A DNA stretch of 36,914 bases from Paenibacillus xylanivorans (GCF_001280595.1 NZ_LITU01000081.1:1-36914); one strand, 5' to 3'. Positions 24,785-33,313 are shown, counted from the first letter of the stretch. Numbers and translations: made by a program. The notes: generated by a model not told the origin, from the sequence alone.

Positions 24785-25513
24785 ATGGCGCAGCGTTTGC
24801 TCGTTATTGAAGATGAACCAACATTATCAAGATTGCTTACGTACAACCTGACACAAGAGGGCTACGATGTTATTGCTGAGGATCACGGATCTTCAGGTTA
24901 TGATCGGGCATTGTCCCAGGAGTTTGATCTGATTCTACTGGATCTGATGCTTCCTGGAATGAATGGTCTGGATATTCTGAACAAGTTACGAATTCAGGGT
25001 GTCAGCACACCGGTCATTATTCTCACAGCCAAGAACGGTGAAGCCGAAGTTGTGCAAGGCTTAAAATCAGGTGCCGATGACTATATTACCAAGCCATTTG
25101 GTGTATCCGAATTGCTTGCCCGAGTGGATGCGGTGTTAAGACGCTATTCGAATGGTGAAGATTTGCCGCAACCAGAGGACAAAGATGGTTCCCGAATTAT
25201 CTTGGGAGAGCTGGAAATATATCCTTTGAAGTATGAGGTTACACTTGGTGGACAATCCATCAGTCTTCGTCCCAAGGAGTTTGAGGTTCTGCTTTATCTG
25301 GCCAAGAAACCGGGCGTCGTACTAACACGGGATGATTTGATGAATGCGGTCTGGGGCTTCGATTATATTGGAGGACAGCGCACGGTGGACGTTCACGTCA
25401 GTTCATTGCGGAAAAAGCTGGAACTGGACCCGGAGTCGGTGCACATTGATTCGATTCGCGGTGTAGGTTATAAATTGGTTGTAAAAAGAAAAACTCCCCA
25501 TCATTCGAGTTAA
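24785..25513 (+). CDS. phoP: phosphate response regulator PhoP (OmpR family)
   Basis: DNA-binding response regulator of 242 residues. The receiver domain (1-120) has acidic pair Glu9-Asp10, the phospho-accepting Asp53 in LILLDLMLPG, a conserved Thr in ILTAK and Lys in YITKPF. The C-terminal winged helix (about 135-235) ends in the recognition helix around GGQRTVDVHVSSLRKKL. When phosphorylated by PhoR it binds TTHACA repeats. Such a repeat lies in front of phoP itself and in front of two later genes here. ATG follows AGGAGAGAAGGGG. Its stop codon lies inside the loop of its own terminator. Confidence 0.92.
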   Translation: MAQRLLVIEDEPTLSRLLTYNLTQEGYDVIAEDHGSSGYDRALSQEFDLILLDLMLPGMNGLDILNKLRIQGVSTPVIILTAKNGEAEVVQGLKSGADDYITKPFGVSELLARVDAVLRRYSNGEDLPQPEDKDGSRIILGELEIYPLKYEVTLGGQSISLRPKEFEVLLYLAKKPGVVLTRDDLMNAVWGFDYIGGQRTVDVHVSSLRKKLELDPESVHIDSIRGVGYKLVVKRKTPHHSS

Positions 25514-25536
25514 CGATGATCGGGGAGTTTTATTTT
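25490..25536 (+). terminator. phoP terminator overlapping the phoP 3' end
   Basis: AAAACTCCCC-ATCAT (25490-25504) pairs with ATGAT-C-GGGGAGTTTT (25516-25531; one bulged C). The phoP TAA is in the loop, and TATTTT follows the stem. It separates phoP from the CBS-MCP gene, which therefore needs its own promoter. The T-rich tail overlaps the first PhoP repeat of that promoter. Confidence 0.85.
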
Positions 25537-25572
25537 ACATTCCGTTAACATAAAGAATTATTTTCCTTTACG
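25534..25572 (+). promoter_or_regulatory. PhoP box upstream of the CBS-MCP gene
   Basis: TTTACA (25534), TTAACA (25545) and TTTACG (25567) are all in 11-bp phase, with one degenerate position between (25556). The core TTTTACATTCCGTTAACAT is identical over 19 bp to the one upstream of pstB. A convincing -10 was not found. The distance to the start codon is about 95 bases. Confidence 0.65.
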
Positions 25573-25665
25573 TATAGGGAGTAGGATGAAGCTGTCTGAG
25601 TGATACTTTGTACCTACACATTCCACCTCAGGACGGAGCTCATACGTAAAGGAGATTGCGCATTT

Positions 25666-26859
25666 ATGCCCATGTTGCTCGAAGTGAAGCCCGACCAGCC
25701 CAAAGAAATGATATATACGCAACAAGAACAAGCCACAACGCCCATTTCAGAACTCACAGATGAAGTTGGAGTTGCGGACACCAAAGGCACTATTATCTCA
25801 TTACGGGACCAGTGCCGCCAAGTTCCCGTAGTTGGCGTTCATACTACCTGTGGGGAAGCGGCAAGCCTGTTGAATCAGGATCAGGAGTACCCTTGTATTG
25901 TATTATGTGATGATCAGATGCAGCCATTAGGATTGTTGATGCGAGAGACGTTATACCGGATGCTGAATGGACGCTTTGCGGCAGATCTTTTCTACCGGAA
26001 GCCGGTTGTGCTCGCAGCGGACTCTTCTCCTGTCATTGTCGATGTGCATGCAGAAGCGACCGCGATAATTGACATTGCTCTGGTTCGCAGCGAGCAAAAT
26101 TTCTACGATTGTTTGATCATTACGGAAGAAGACCGATTGCTGGGTGTGTTGACGATGAGGGATGTCATGTCCCTTTCCCGTAAGCTGCAGCACGTGGCTT
26201 CGGAAGAACGTGTACATATTATTACACAGAGCAGACAGGAAATAACAAGAATCAACGATTCCGTCACCAGACTGGTTCAGGCGGCTCTAAAGGCGGGGGA
26301 AGAAGCAGAACAGATCATGCAGTTGTCCCAACAGGGTGCGAGCAGTCTCAGTCAGGTCAATGCTTCCTATAACCGTGTATATCAGCATATAGAGGGACAG
26401 CAGAAGCACGCTGATGACATGCTGCGCTCCATCGATATGGGTTCGGGAATGGCACGTTCCATTCGTTCTTTGGCCGACCAGAGCGGGCTACTTGCTATGA
26501 ATGCTTCCATTGAAGCGGCACATGCGGGGGAGTACGGACGGGGTTTCCAGGTCGTTGCTGGGGAGATTCGTGCACTTGCCAAACAAACCCGTGAAGTTGC
26601 GGGAAATATGTCCTCTTTGCTGGATGATATCGGCGGGCTAACCAGACAGACTGTAGAACTGGTGAGAGCAAGCGCGACAGAGATTGACAGCAGCTCCGTT
26701 CATGTAAACGATGGAGGGGCTGCATTCAAACAGCTGAACACGGCTGTAGCGGGCATGTCCCATATTGCAGAAGATATTGCCATGGAAGGCAAAACGACAG
26801 GGGAATTGGCAGAGCATATTCGGGAGAGACTGGAAGATATGGTGCAAGCGGATGATTAA
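25666..26859 (+). CDS. soluble CBS-CBS / methyl-accepting chemotaxis-type signalling protein
   Basis: The product is 397 residues with no membrane segment. Residues about 45-170 contain a CBS pair (ECs around QVPVVGVHTTCGEAA, YPCIVLCDDQMQPLGLLMRE and LIITEEDRLLGVLTMRDVMSLS). A helix of about 100 residues leads to an MCP hairpin tip at about 275-310 (GLLAMNASIEAAHAGEYGRG then FQVVAGEIRALAKQ), which is the CheA/CheW contact region of chemoreceptors, and a return helix ends the protein. CBS pairs often bind AMP, ATP or related ligands, so it may be a cytosolic energy or nucleotide receptor. ATG 25666 is preceded by AAAGGAG at 11 bases. It lies between phoP and pstB with its own PhoP box. A role in phosphate-starvation behaviour is inference. 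Confidence 0.85.
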   Translation: MPMLLEVKPDQPKEMIYTQQEQATTPISELTDEVGVADTKGTIISLRDQCRQVPVVGVHTTCGEAASLLNQDQEYPCIVLCDDQMQPLGLLMRETLYRMLNGRFAADLFYRKPVVLAADSSPVIVDVHAEATAIIDIALVRSEQNFYDCLIITEEDRLLGVLTMRDVMSLSRKLQHVASEERVHIITQSRQEITRINDSVTRLVQAALKAGEEAEQIMQLSQQGASSLSQVNASYNRVYQHIEGQQKHADDMLRSIDMGSGMARSIRSLADQSGLLAMNASIEAAHAGEYGRGFQVVAGEIRALAKQTREVAGNMSSLLDDIGGLTRQTVELVRASATEIDSSSVHVNDGGAAFKQLNTAVAGMSHIAEDIAMEGKTTGELAEHIRERLEDMVQADD

Positions 26860-26931
26860 TCGAAGGTAGGATGGGCATCATTCATACGCAATGATCGGAT
26901 GGGAAGGTCATGAGTGTGAAAGATGTCTCTT

Positions 26932-26993
26932 TTTACATTCCGTTAACATGAAAGTGATACTGTTTTTACAATGAGAGGGTAGGATATTATAGA
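26932..26993 (+). promoter_or_regulatory. PhoP box and promoter of pstB-phoU
   Basis: TTTACA (26932), TTAACA (26943) and TTTACA (26965) stand in 11-bp phase with one degenerate unit at 26954. The last TTTACA also fits as a -35, with TATAGA (26988-26993) 17 bp downstream. PhoP-P bound at the first two repeats would touch polymerase at this -35. The leader to pstB is about 80 bases. Confidence 0.72.
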
Positions 26994-27078
26994 TGGCCGA
27001 GAGCCAAGTTCAATCATTGGCATCGGTCTACGTAAAGGGAATCTGGTTGTCCCTGCCGCGAAGGAGAAGTGAACATCC

Positions 27079-27834
27079 ATGAAGGACCTCATTCATATTG
27101 AAGGACTTAATCTATACTATGATACGCATCACGCGCTTAAAAATATATCAATGGACCTGCCGGAGAAGACGGTTACCGCGTTTATCGGCCCGTCGGGTTG
27201 CGGTAAATCCACCTTGCTTCGTACATTGAATCGGATGAATGACATGATTCCAGGCGTACGTGTGGAAGGACAAGTTATGTTGGACGGTTCCGACATTTAT
27301 AGCAGTGACATTGAAGTTGAGACGCTGCGCAAGCGGGTCGGAATGGTGTTTCAACAGCCTAACCCTTTTCCAAAATCCATCTACGATAACGTGGCCTATG
27401 GGCCACGACTTCATGGGGTGACACAAAAAGCGGAACTGGATCGTTTGGTTGAGCAGAGTCTTGTCCATGCTGCACTGTGGGATGAAGTAAAGGATGTGCT
27501 CAAAAAATCGGCACTCAGTCTCTCTGGTGGACAACAGCAGCGCCTCTGTATTGCACGTGCCTTGGCCGTGCAGCCTGACGTTCTGCTGATGGATGAAGCA
27601 ACGTCTGCACTTGATCCGATCTCGACGCTCAAAATTGAGGAACTGGTGAAGGAATTGCACCACAAATACACGATTGTGATGGTAACCCATAACATGCATC
27701 AGGCTGCGCGGGTATCGGGTCGGACTGTATTTTTCCTGAACGGGGAAGTGGTGGAGGCGGCGGATACAGAAACATTGTTCTCCACACCGCAGGATTCCAG
27801 AACCGAGGATTATATATCCGGACGGTTCGGCTAA
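27079..27834 (+). CDS. pstB: phosphate ABC transporter ATP-binding protein PstB
   Basis: Cytosolic ATPase of the high-affinity phosphate importer PstSCAB, 251 residues. Walker A is GPSGCGKST (about 35-43), the Q-loop is in MVFQQPNPFPKSIYDNV (typical PstB), the signature LSGGQQQRL, Walker B VLLMDEATSALDP, and the switch His in VTHNMHQAAR. GGAGAAG lies upstream of the ATG. The partners pstS, pstC and pstA are not beside it, so they must lie elsewhere, or this is an additional PstB copy. It is followed by phoU after 63 bases, and a PhoP box promoter precedes it. Confidence 0.95.
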   Translation: MKDLIHIEGLNLYYDTHHALKNISMDLPEKTVTAFIGPSGCGKSTLLRTLNRMNDMIPGVRVEGQVMLDGSDIYSSDIEVETLRKRVGMVFQQPNPFPKSIYDNVAYGPRLHGVTQKAELDRLVEQSLVHAALWDEVKDVLKKSALSLSGGQQQRLCIARALAVQPDVLLMDEATSALDPISTLKIEELVKELHHKYTIVMVTHNMHQAARVSGRTVFFLNGEVVEAADTETLFSTPQDSRTEDYISGRFG

Positions 27835-27897
27835 GCAAGCTGAGTTCGAACGATCCCGGTGTGTCCGGAGATGATGGATAAGGAGGACATGGAATCT

Positions 27898-28557
27898 ATG
27901 ATTCGCAGAAAAGAATTTGATCAAGAGCTTGAGGAACTGCGCACACTGCTTCGGCAAATGGGTGAGCATGTAGGAACGGCGCTGGATGGTGCCATTGAAA
28001 GTTTGCAGACGATGGATGCCGAGAAAGCTCAGGTCATCATCAAGAATGATGCGAATCTGAATGCCCTGGAAGACAAAATTATGGAACTGGGTTCCAAACT
28101 CATCATTACACAACAGCCGGTAGCAAAGGATTTGCGACGCATTATTGTTGCATTCAAAATCTCAAGTGACCTGGAGCGTATGGGTGACCTTGCCCTGGAT
28201 GTGGCGAAAGTGACCCTTCGTATGGATGGACAGGAGCTGATTAAACCGCTTGTGGATATTCCAAGAATGGCGGAAATCGTCAAAGCCATGGTTGATGAAT
28301 CCATCGAATCCTTCCTGAAAGAAAATACGGATCTGGCCTACAAAATGGCTCAAACTGACGATCAGGTTGATCAATTGTACAGTCATATGATCAGTGACCT
28401 CTACGCGTTCATGACAGACCATCCGAACAAGGCTTCCCAAGCGATGCTCTTGATGATGGTAGGGCGTTACATCGAACGGATTGGTGACCATGCAACAAAC
28501 ATTGGTGAGAGCACGGTGTATCTGGTAACAGGAAAACGCCCTGACTTGAATCAATAG
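27898..28557 (+). CDS. phoU: phosphate signalling protein PhoU
   Basis: Negative modulator of Pho signalling and phosphate uptake that links PstB and the PhoR kinase. The product is 219 residues with two repeated three-helix bundles, each with the metal-binding E/D-x-x-x-D pattern (ISSDLERMGDLALDVA near 95-110, GRYIERIGDHATNIGE near 195-210). I chose ATG 27898 (MIRRKEFD). AGGAGG at 27881 is 11 bases upstream, while ATG 27889 is only 2 bases from it. It lies directly after pstB, probably in the same transcript, and is followed by a terminator. Confidence 0.93.
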   Translation: MIRRKEFDQELEELRTLLRQMGEHVGTALDGAIESLQTMDAEKAQVIIKNDANLNALEDKIMELGSKLIITQQPVAKDLRRIIVAFKISSDLERMGDLALDVAKVTLRMDGQELIKPLVDIPRMAEIVKAMVDESIESFLKENTDLAYKMAQTDDQVDQLYSHMISDLYAFMTDHPNKASQAMLLMMVGRYIERIGDHATNIGESTVYLVTGKRPDLNQ

Positions 28558-28602
28558 GTAAGCGCAGCAGTGAATTGGGGTATTATTTATAACGAAATGG
28601 AG

Positions 28603-28659
28603 GGACTTTCTCTCGGGTGGCCTGTATACTGGCCGTCTGTGAAGGAAGTTCTTTTTTTT
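28603..28659 (+). terminator. terminator after phoU
   Basis: GGACTTTC pairs with GAAGTTC-side bases (8 bp with wobble pairs). An inner TGGCC / GGCC stem extends the structure, and eight T residues follow. Confidence 0.7.
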
Positions 28660-28696
28660 GTAGGCAGATTATGACCTGAAAAAATGACTGATTTTT

Positions 28697-28724
28697 TTGT
28701 TGTAACTGGTGTGTATGTTATCAT
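28697..28724 (+). promoter_or_regulatory. sigma-A-type promoter of polA
   Basis: TTGTTG (28697-28702) and TATCAT (28719-28724) are 16 bp apart, about 50 bases before the polA start. The GTATGTTATCAT -10 context is shared with the promoter at 8400. Confidence 0.5.
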
Positions 28725-28774
28725 GAGAGTAGATGTAATTGAAGGATTGACCATACGATACGCGAGGTGCTGGA

Positions 28775-31429
28775 ATGGACAAGTTTATTCTAATAGATGG
28801 AAATAGTATTATTTACAGGGCGTTTTTTGCAATGCCGCCGCTAACTAACTCGAAAGGCTTGCACACCAATGCGGTGTACGGTTTCACCACGATGCTGCTG
28901 CGTTTGCTGGAAGAACATAAACCGACACATGTGATGGTGGCATTTGATGCAGGAAAAGTCACGTTCCGACATGAAGGTTACCAGGAATATAAGGGTGGCC
29001 GGGAGAAAACACCACCGGAGTTGTCGGAGCAATTTCCGCTGCTGAAAGAGCTGCTTCATGGCTTCGGTATTGCCCAGTTTGAGCTTGCAGGGTTTGAAGC
29101 GGATGACATTATCGGAACATTAACGAAACGTGCAGATGAAGCGGGAAGACAGGTTCTCGTTGTGTCAGGTGACAAAGATATGTTGCAGCTCGCTTCTGAA
29201 CATGTGCATATCGGGCTTACGCGCAAAGGGGTAACCGATATTGAGCTATACGATCCTGCTCAGATTAAGGAACGCTATGGTCTGACTCCGCTTCAAATTA
29301 TTGATCTCAAAGGCCTGATGGGCGACACATCAGACAATATTCCGGGCATTCCTGGTGTCGGAGAAAAAACGGCTTTGAAGCTGCTGCACCAGTTCGGTTC
29401 GGTTGAGGAAGTTCTTAACGGCACAGGCGAGCTAAAGGGAAAAATGAAAGAAAAGATTGAGGCTCACGCAGAAGATGCCCGTATGAGCAAGCAGCTTGCT
29501 ACGATCCACCGTGAAGTTCCACTGGAACAGACGTGGGAAGATATGCAGTTCGCTGGCTTAAAAGAGGAGCTGGCAGGCCCGGCTTTGGCCAAGCTTGAAT
29601 TCAAGTCTTTGCTTGAGCGCCTGTCATTCCGCGCAAGTGTAGTTTCTGAACAGGAAGCCGTTCCGGCTGCCGTGGTGGAATCCTCCATAGCAACAGAAGA
29701 AACGATTAGTGAACTGTTCGGTTCACTTGAATCCATTGATGTGCTGCATGTGGAGACACATGGCGATAACCCGCATCAGGCGAAACTGATCGGACTTGCG
29801 GTAGGTTCGGCTGGAACCTATACATTTCTGTCACCCGAATTGCTTCAGTCAGAAGCTGCTGCACCAGTCCGAGAATGGCTCGGCAATGCAGAACAACCCA
29901 AGCGTGGTTATGATCTGCATCGTGTTGATCTGGCGCTGCATGCACATGGAATTGAGTTTGCAGGAGCGTCCTTTGATGTGCAACTGGCTGCCTATTTGCT
30001 TGATCCAACCGAAGCGAATCAGACGATTAGCGGCCTGACCACGAAGTATGGTCTGCCTTCGCTTGTTGAGGATGATACGGTTATGGGCAAAGGTGCAAAA
30101 TACAGGGTGCCTGAGGCAGATATACTCGGAGATTTTCTGTGTCGCAAAGCTGCGGCGGTAGCAGCGATTATTCCACTCCAGGAGCAGGCGCTGGAAAGTA
30201 ATGAGATGAACGCACTCTTCCATGAACTGGAGATGCCTTTGTCACGTATTCTCGCTGATATGGAGAAACAGGGAATTAAAGCTAACACGGCAGATTTAAA
30301 GGCTTTGGGTAGTGAGTTCGAAGAAAATATAAGCAGGTTGATGGCGGAAATCTACAAGCTTTCCGGTACGGAATTCAATCTGAATTCACCGAAGCAACTG
30401 GGTGAGATTTTATTCGATAAACTCGGTCTGCCTGTGGTGAAGAAAACAAAGACAGGATATTCAACGGATGCCGAAGTATTGGAAAAGCTGGCTCCTTATA
30501 ACGATGTGGTCAAGCATATTCTGCAATATCGACAACTCGCCAAGTTGCAGTCCACATATGTAGAAGGACTGCTCAAAGAGATCTCAGATAAGGATGGCAA
30601 AGTGCATACGTATTACCGGCAGACCATTGCAGCTACCGGACGTCTGAGCAGCCAGTTCCCGAACTTGCAGAACATTCCGATTCGGATGGAGGAAGGTCGT
30701 AAAATCAGGAAGGTATTTGTTCCTTCCGAACCGGGATGGTCCATCCTTGCGGCAGACTATTCGCAGATTGAACTGCGTGTACTCGCCCATATTTCAGATG
30801 ATGAGCGACTGAAAGAAGCTTTTGTCCAGGACATGGATATCCATACGAAGACGGCCTCCGATGTATTTGGCGTAAAGGCTGAAGAGGTAGATGGAGACAT
30901 GCGTCGTTCTGCAAAGGCGGTTAACTTCGGTATCGTATATGGAATCAGCGACTACGGTTTGTCCCAGAACCTGAATATTACGCGTAAAGAGGCAGCGCAG
31001 TTTATCGATCAATATTTTGAAGTATTCCAGGGTGTGCGCCGATATATGGATGATATTGTGAAGGAAGCACGTCAGGATGGTTATGTCAAAACGTTGCTGG
31101 AACGCCGTCGTTATCTGCCAGAAATCAATGCCAGCAACTTCAACCTGCGTTCCTTTGCTGAACGGACAGCGATGAATACACCGATCCAGGGAACTGCAGC
31201 GGACATCATCAAGCTTGCCATGGTACAGATGGATGAAGCACTGCGTGAACGCAAGCTGAAGAGCCGTATGCTGCTTCAAGTGCACGATGAACTTGTATTC
31301 GAAGTGCCTGCTGATGAGTTGGAACTGATGAAAGAGCTGGTGCCTTCGGTCATGGAAAAAGCATTGGAGCTTTCTGTGCCGCTGAAAGCGGAAGTTAGCT
31401 ACGGGGCAAACTGGTACGAGGCTAAATAA
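28775..31429 (+). CDS. polA: DNA polymerase I
   Basis: Repair polymerase that removes RNA primers, 884 residues. The 5'-nuclease domain (1-290) has DGNSIIYRAFFA, FEADDIIGT and the helix-hairpin-helix DNIPGIPGVGEKTA. The 3'-5' exonuclease domain (about 310-465) has lost its catalytic residues: where E. coli has DTET this protein has HVET, so proofreading is very probably absent, as in B. stearothermophilus Pol I. The polymerase domain has motif A (AADYSQIELR, Asp661), motif B (KAVNFGIVYG) and motif C (QVHDELVFE, Asp838). ACGCGAGGTGC precedes the ATG. It starts the polA-mutM-ytaF-coaE group seen in Bacillus. Confidence 0.97.
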   Translation: MDKFILIDGNSIIYRAFFAMPPLTNSKGLHTNAVYGFTTMLLRLLEEHKPTHVMVAFDAGKVTFRHEGYQEYKGGREKTPPELSEQFPLLKELLHGFGIAQFELAGFEADDIIGTLTKRADEAGRQVLVVSGDKDMLQLASEHVHIGLTRKGVTDIELYDPAQIKERYGLTPLQIIDLKGLMGDTSDNIPGIPGVGEKTALKLLHQFGSVEEVLNGTGELKGKMKEKIEAHAEDARMSKQLATIHREVPLEQTWEDMQFAGLKEELAGPALAKLEFKSLLERLSFRASVVSEQEAVPAAVVESSIATEETISELFGSLESIDVLHVETHGDNPHQAKLIGLAVGSAGTYTFLSPELLQSEAAAPVREWLGNAEQPKRGYDLHRVDLALHAHGIEFAGASFDVQLAAYLLDPTEANQTISGLTTKYGLPSLVEDDTVMGKGAKYRVPEADILGDFLCRKAAAVAAIIPLQEQALESNEMNALFHELEMPLSRILADMEKQGIKANTADLKALGSEFEENISRLMAEIYKLSGTEFNLNSPKQLGEILFDKLGLPVVKKTKTGYSTDAEVLEKLAPYNDVVKHILQYRQLAKLQSTYVEGLLKEISDKDGKVHTYYRQTIAATGRLSSQFPNLQNIPIRMEEGRKIRKVFVPSEPGWSILAADYSQIELRVLAHISDDERLKEAFVQDMDIHTKTASDVFGVKAEEVDGDMRRSAKAVNFGIVYGISDYGLSQNLNITRKEAAQFIDQYFEVFQGVRRYMDDIVKEARQDGYVKTLLERRRYLPEINASNFNLRSFAERTAMNTPIQGTAADIIKLAMVQMDEALRERKLKSRMLLQVHDELVFEVPADELELMKELVPSVMEKALELSVPLKAEVSYGANWYEAK

Positions 31430-31545
31430 TAGATCCCAAGCGGGTTTTCCGTTATTTTACAAAATGTTTTTCAACTGTTTTCGACACAAGAAGGGGTCCC
31501 ACTGAGCGCCATCTTCCGTTATAATATAGGGGAGGTGAGAACATC

Positions 31546-32376
31546 ATGCCGGAATTACCGGAAGTCGAAACAGTCAGAAGAACTTTGAATCAACTTATTG
31601 TTGGTAAAACCATTGACTCAGTTACCGTTAGCTTGCCGCGGATTATTCAGCGGCCAGACGACATAGATGCATTTGCAATGGAACTTGCGGGACATACCGT
31701 GATTGGTGTGGAGCGCAGAGGCAAGTTTTTGCGTATTTTGCTGGACGGGCTGGTGCTTGTCTCCCATCTGCGGATGGAAGGAAGGTACGGGGTGTACCAA
31801 CAGCATGAGGAAGTGGAGAAGCATACCCATGTCATCTTTCACTTTAACGATGGTACAGAATTACGTTACAAGGATGTCCGTCAATTCGGTACAATGCATC
31901 TCTTCAATGCAGGGGAGGAACTGGTATCCAAACCTTTGTTGAAACTGGGGCTGGAGCCGCTTGATCCTGCGTTTACCGTAGCTGCATTCCGGGATGCTGT
32001 TGGCAAACGGATGACCAAAATCAAGGCCGTGTTGTTAAATCAGGCATATGTGGTCGGCATCGGGAATATTTATGTGGACGAGGCTTTGTTCCGCGCAGGC
32101 ATTCATCCAGAGACCATTGCCAAGACATTGACAGCAGCCCAGTTAACCGTACTGCATGAAGCGATCGTGGTTACGTTGCAGGATGCGGTGGATGCAGGTG
32201 GATCCTCCATTAAGTCCTATGTCAATGGACAGGGCGAGATGGGAATGTTCCAGCATCAGTTGAAAATATATGGACGCAAATCTGAACCCTGTGCAACTTG
32301 TGGTACATTAATCGAGAAGAGCGTAGTAGGCGGTAGGGGCACGCATTACTGTCCGAAGTGTCAACCGCTGCTCTAA
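31546..32376 (+). CDS. mutM: formamidopyrimidine-DNA glycosylase
   Basis: Base-excision repair enzyme removing 8-oxoguanine and Fapy lesions, with AP lyase activity. The product is 276 residues. The mature N-terminal catalytic Pro2-Glu3 is in MPELPEVETV, the conserved Lys is in RRGKFLRI, the helix-two-turn-helix in YVVGIGNIYVDEALFRAGIHP, and the zinc finger has Cys249, Cys252, Cys269 and Cys272 (CATCG and CPKC). AGGGGAGGTGA precedes the ATG. TATAAT at 31520-31525 may give it its own start, but no -35 is evident. Confidence 0.97.
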   Translation: MPELPEVETVRRTLNQLIVGKTIDSVTVSLPRIIQRPDDIDAFAMELAGHTVIGVERRGKFLRILLDGLVLVSHLRMEGRYGVYQQHEEVEKHTHVIFHFNDGTELRYKDVRQFGTMHLFNAGEELVSKPLLKLGLEPLDPAFTVAAFRDAVGKRMTKIKAVLLNQAYVVGIGNIYVDEALFRAGIHPETIAKTLTAAQLTVLHEAIVVTLQDAVDAGGSSIKSYVNGQGEMGMFQHQLKIYGRKSEPCATCGTLIEKSVVGGRGTHYCPKCQPLL

Positions 32377-32530
32377 ATCGGTGATGGGTTTGGCAGCATG
32401 AACGAAATCGTCAAATTGTAGCACCCTTGGATTCCTCCCTCCATATACTGATATGGCAGAAATAAGCGGGCGTATACCCATACTGGCAGCCGCCAGTTGG
32501 AACGAGTTCCGCACAGGGGAGGAATCCGGG

Positions 32531-33304
32531 GTGCTGCATCATTTTATTTCATTACTGGCGCTTGCTTTGGCGCTTAGTTTAGATGGTTTTGGAGTCGGGA
32601 TTACATATGGGCTGCGGAGGACTAAAATTCCGCTGTTATCCATTGTCGTCATTTCCATCTGTTCGGGTCTAGTTATTGCGTTATCCATGCAAGTAGGTGT
32701 GCTTCTGTCTCATGTGGTATCTCCGGACGTGGCTTCGATTGTTGGAGCGGTTATTCTGATCGGTATTGGCGCATGGTCGTTGCTGCAACTCATTCGAAAA
32801 CGAGGCAAGGAACAGCTGGAAACGGATAATGGAGTGGGTGAGGAAACGGGAGCAGGAACAATCCGCAGTGGTACGCAAGCCTCACAAGAAGCTCAATCGA
32901 AGGGCAGAAACCAGGTGCTCGCGCTTGAGCTTGAGCCATCTGCTTCTGGAGGATCTCTAGAACGAATGGTCTTTACACTTGAGCTGCGGAAGCTGGGTGT
33001 TGTTATTCAAATCCTGCGTAGTCCCTCGAAGGCGGATATGGATAACTCGGGCAGTATATCCGTCCAAGAAGCAATGTGGCTGGGTATAGCCCTTTCTCTG
33101 GATGCTTTCGGTGCAGGACTGGGGGCAGCATTATTGGGATTCCCAACTTTGTGGACAGCATTAGTTATTGCGTTGTTTAGTGGGGTATTTCTGTCACTCG
33201 GTATGAAAGTTGGATTGCGCTTTGCTGCTCTGCGTTGGATGCGAAGATTATCCGTGCTACCTGCGCTATTATTAATGTTTATGGGAATAATGAAGTTGTT
33301 GTGA
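32531..33304 (+). CDS. ytaF: sporulation membrane protein YtaF (MntP-like)
   Basis: Membrane protein of about 257 residues, with two similar halves of three helices each. Both begin with the family motif (LALSLDGFGVG near 12-22, ALSLDAFGAG near 185-195), as in the MntP manganese exporter family. Between them is a long hydrophilic segment rich in Glu, Gln and Ser (about 90-160), making it longer than B. subtilis YtaF. It ends in DMDNSGSISVQE, which fits an EF-hand calcium loop. The start is GTG 32531, with GGGGAGG eight bases upstream; the frame is open to 32453 but hydrophilic and without a ribosome site. Nine bases separate it from coaE. Confidence 0.87.
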   Translation: MLHHFISLLALALALSLDGFGVGITYGLRRTKIPLLSIVVISICSGLVIALSMQVGVLLSHVVSPDVASIVGAVILIGIGAWSLLQLIRKRGKEQLETDNGVGEETGAGTIRSGTQASQEAQSKGRNQVLALELEPSASGGSLERMVFTLELRKLGVVIQILRSPSKADMDNSGSISVQEAMWLGIALSLDAFGAGLGAALLGFPTLWTALVIALFSGVFLSLGMKVGLRFAALRWMRRLSVLPALLLMFMGIMKLL

Positions 33305-33313
33305 GGTGAAATA

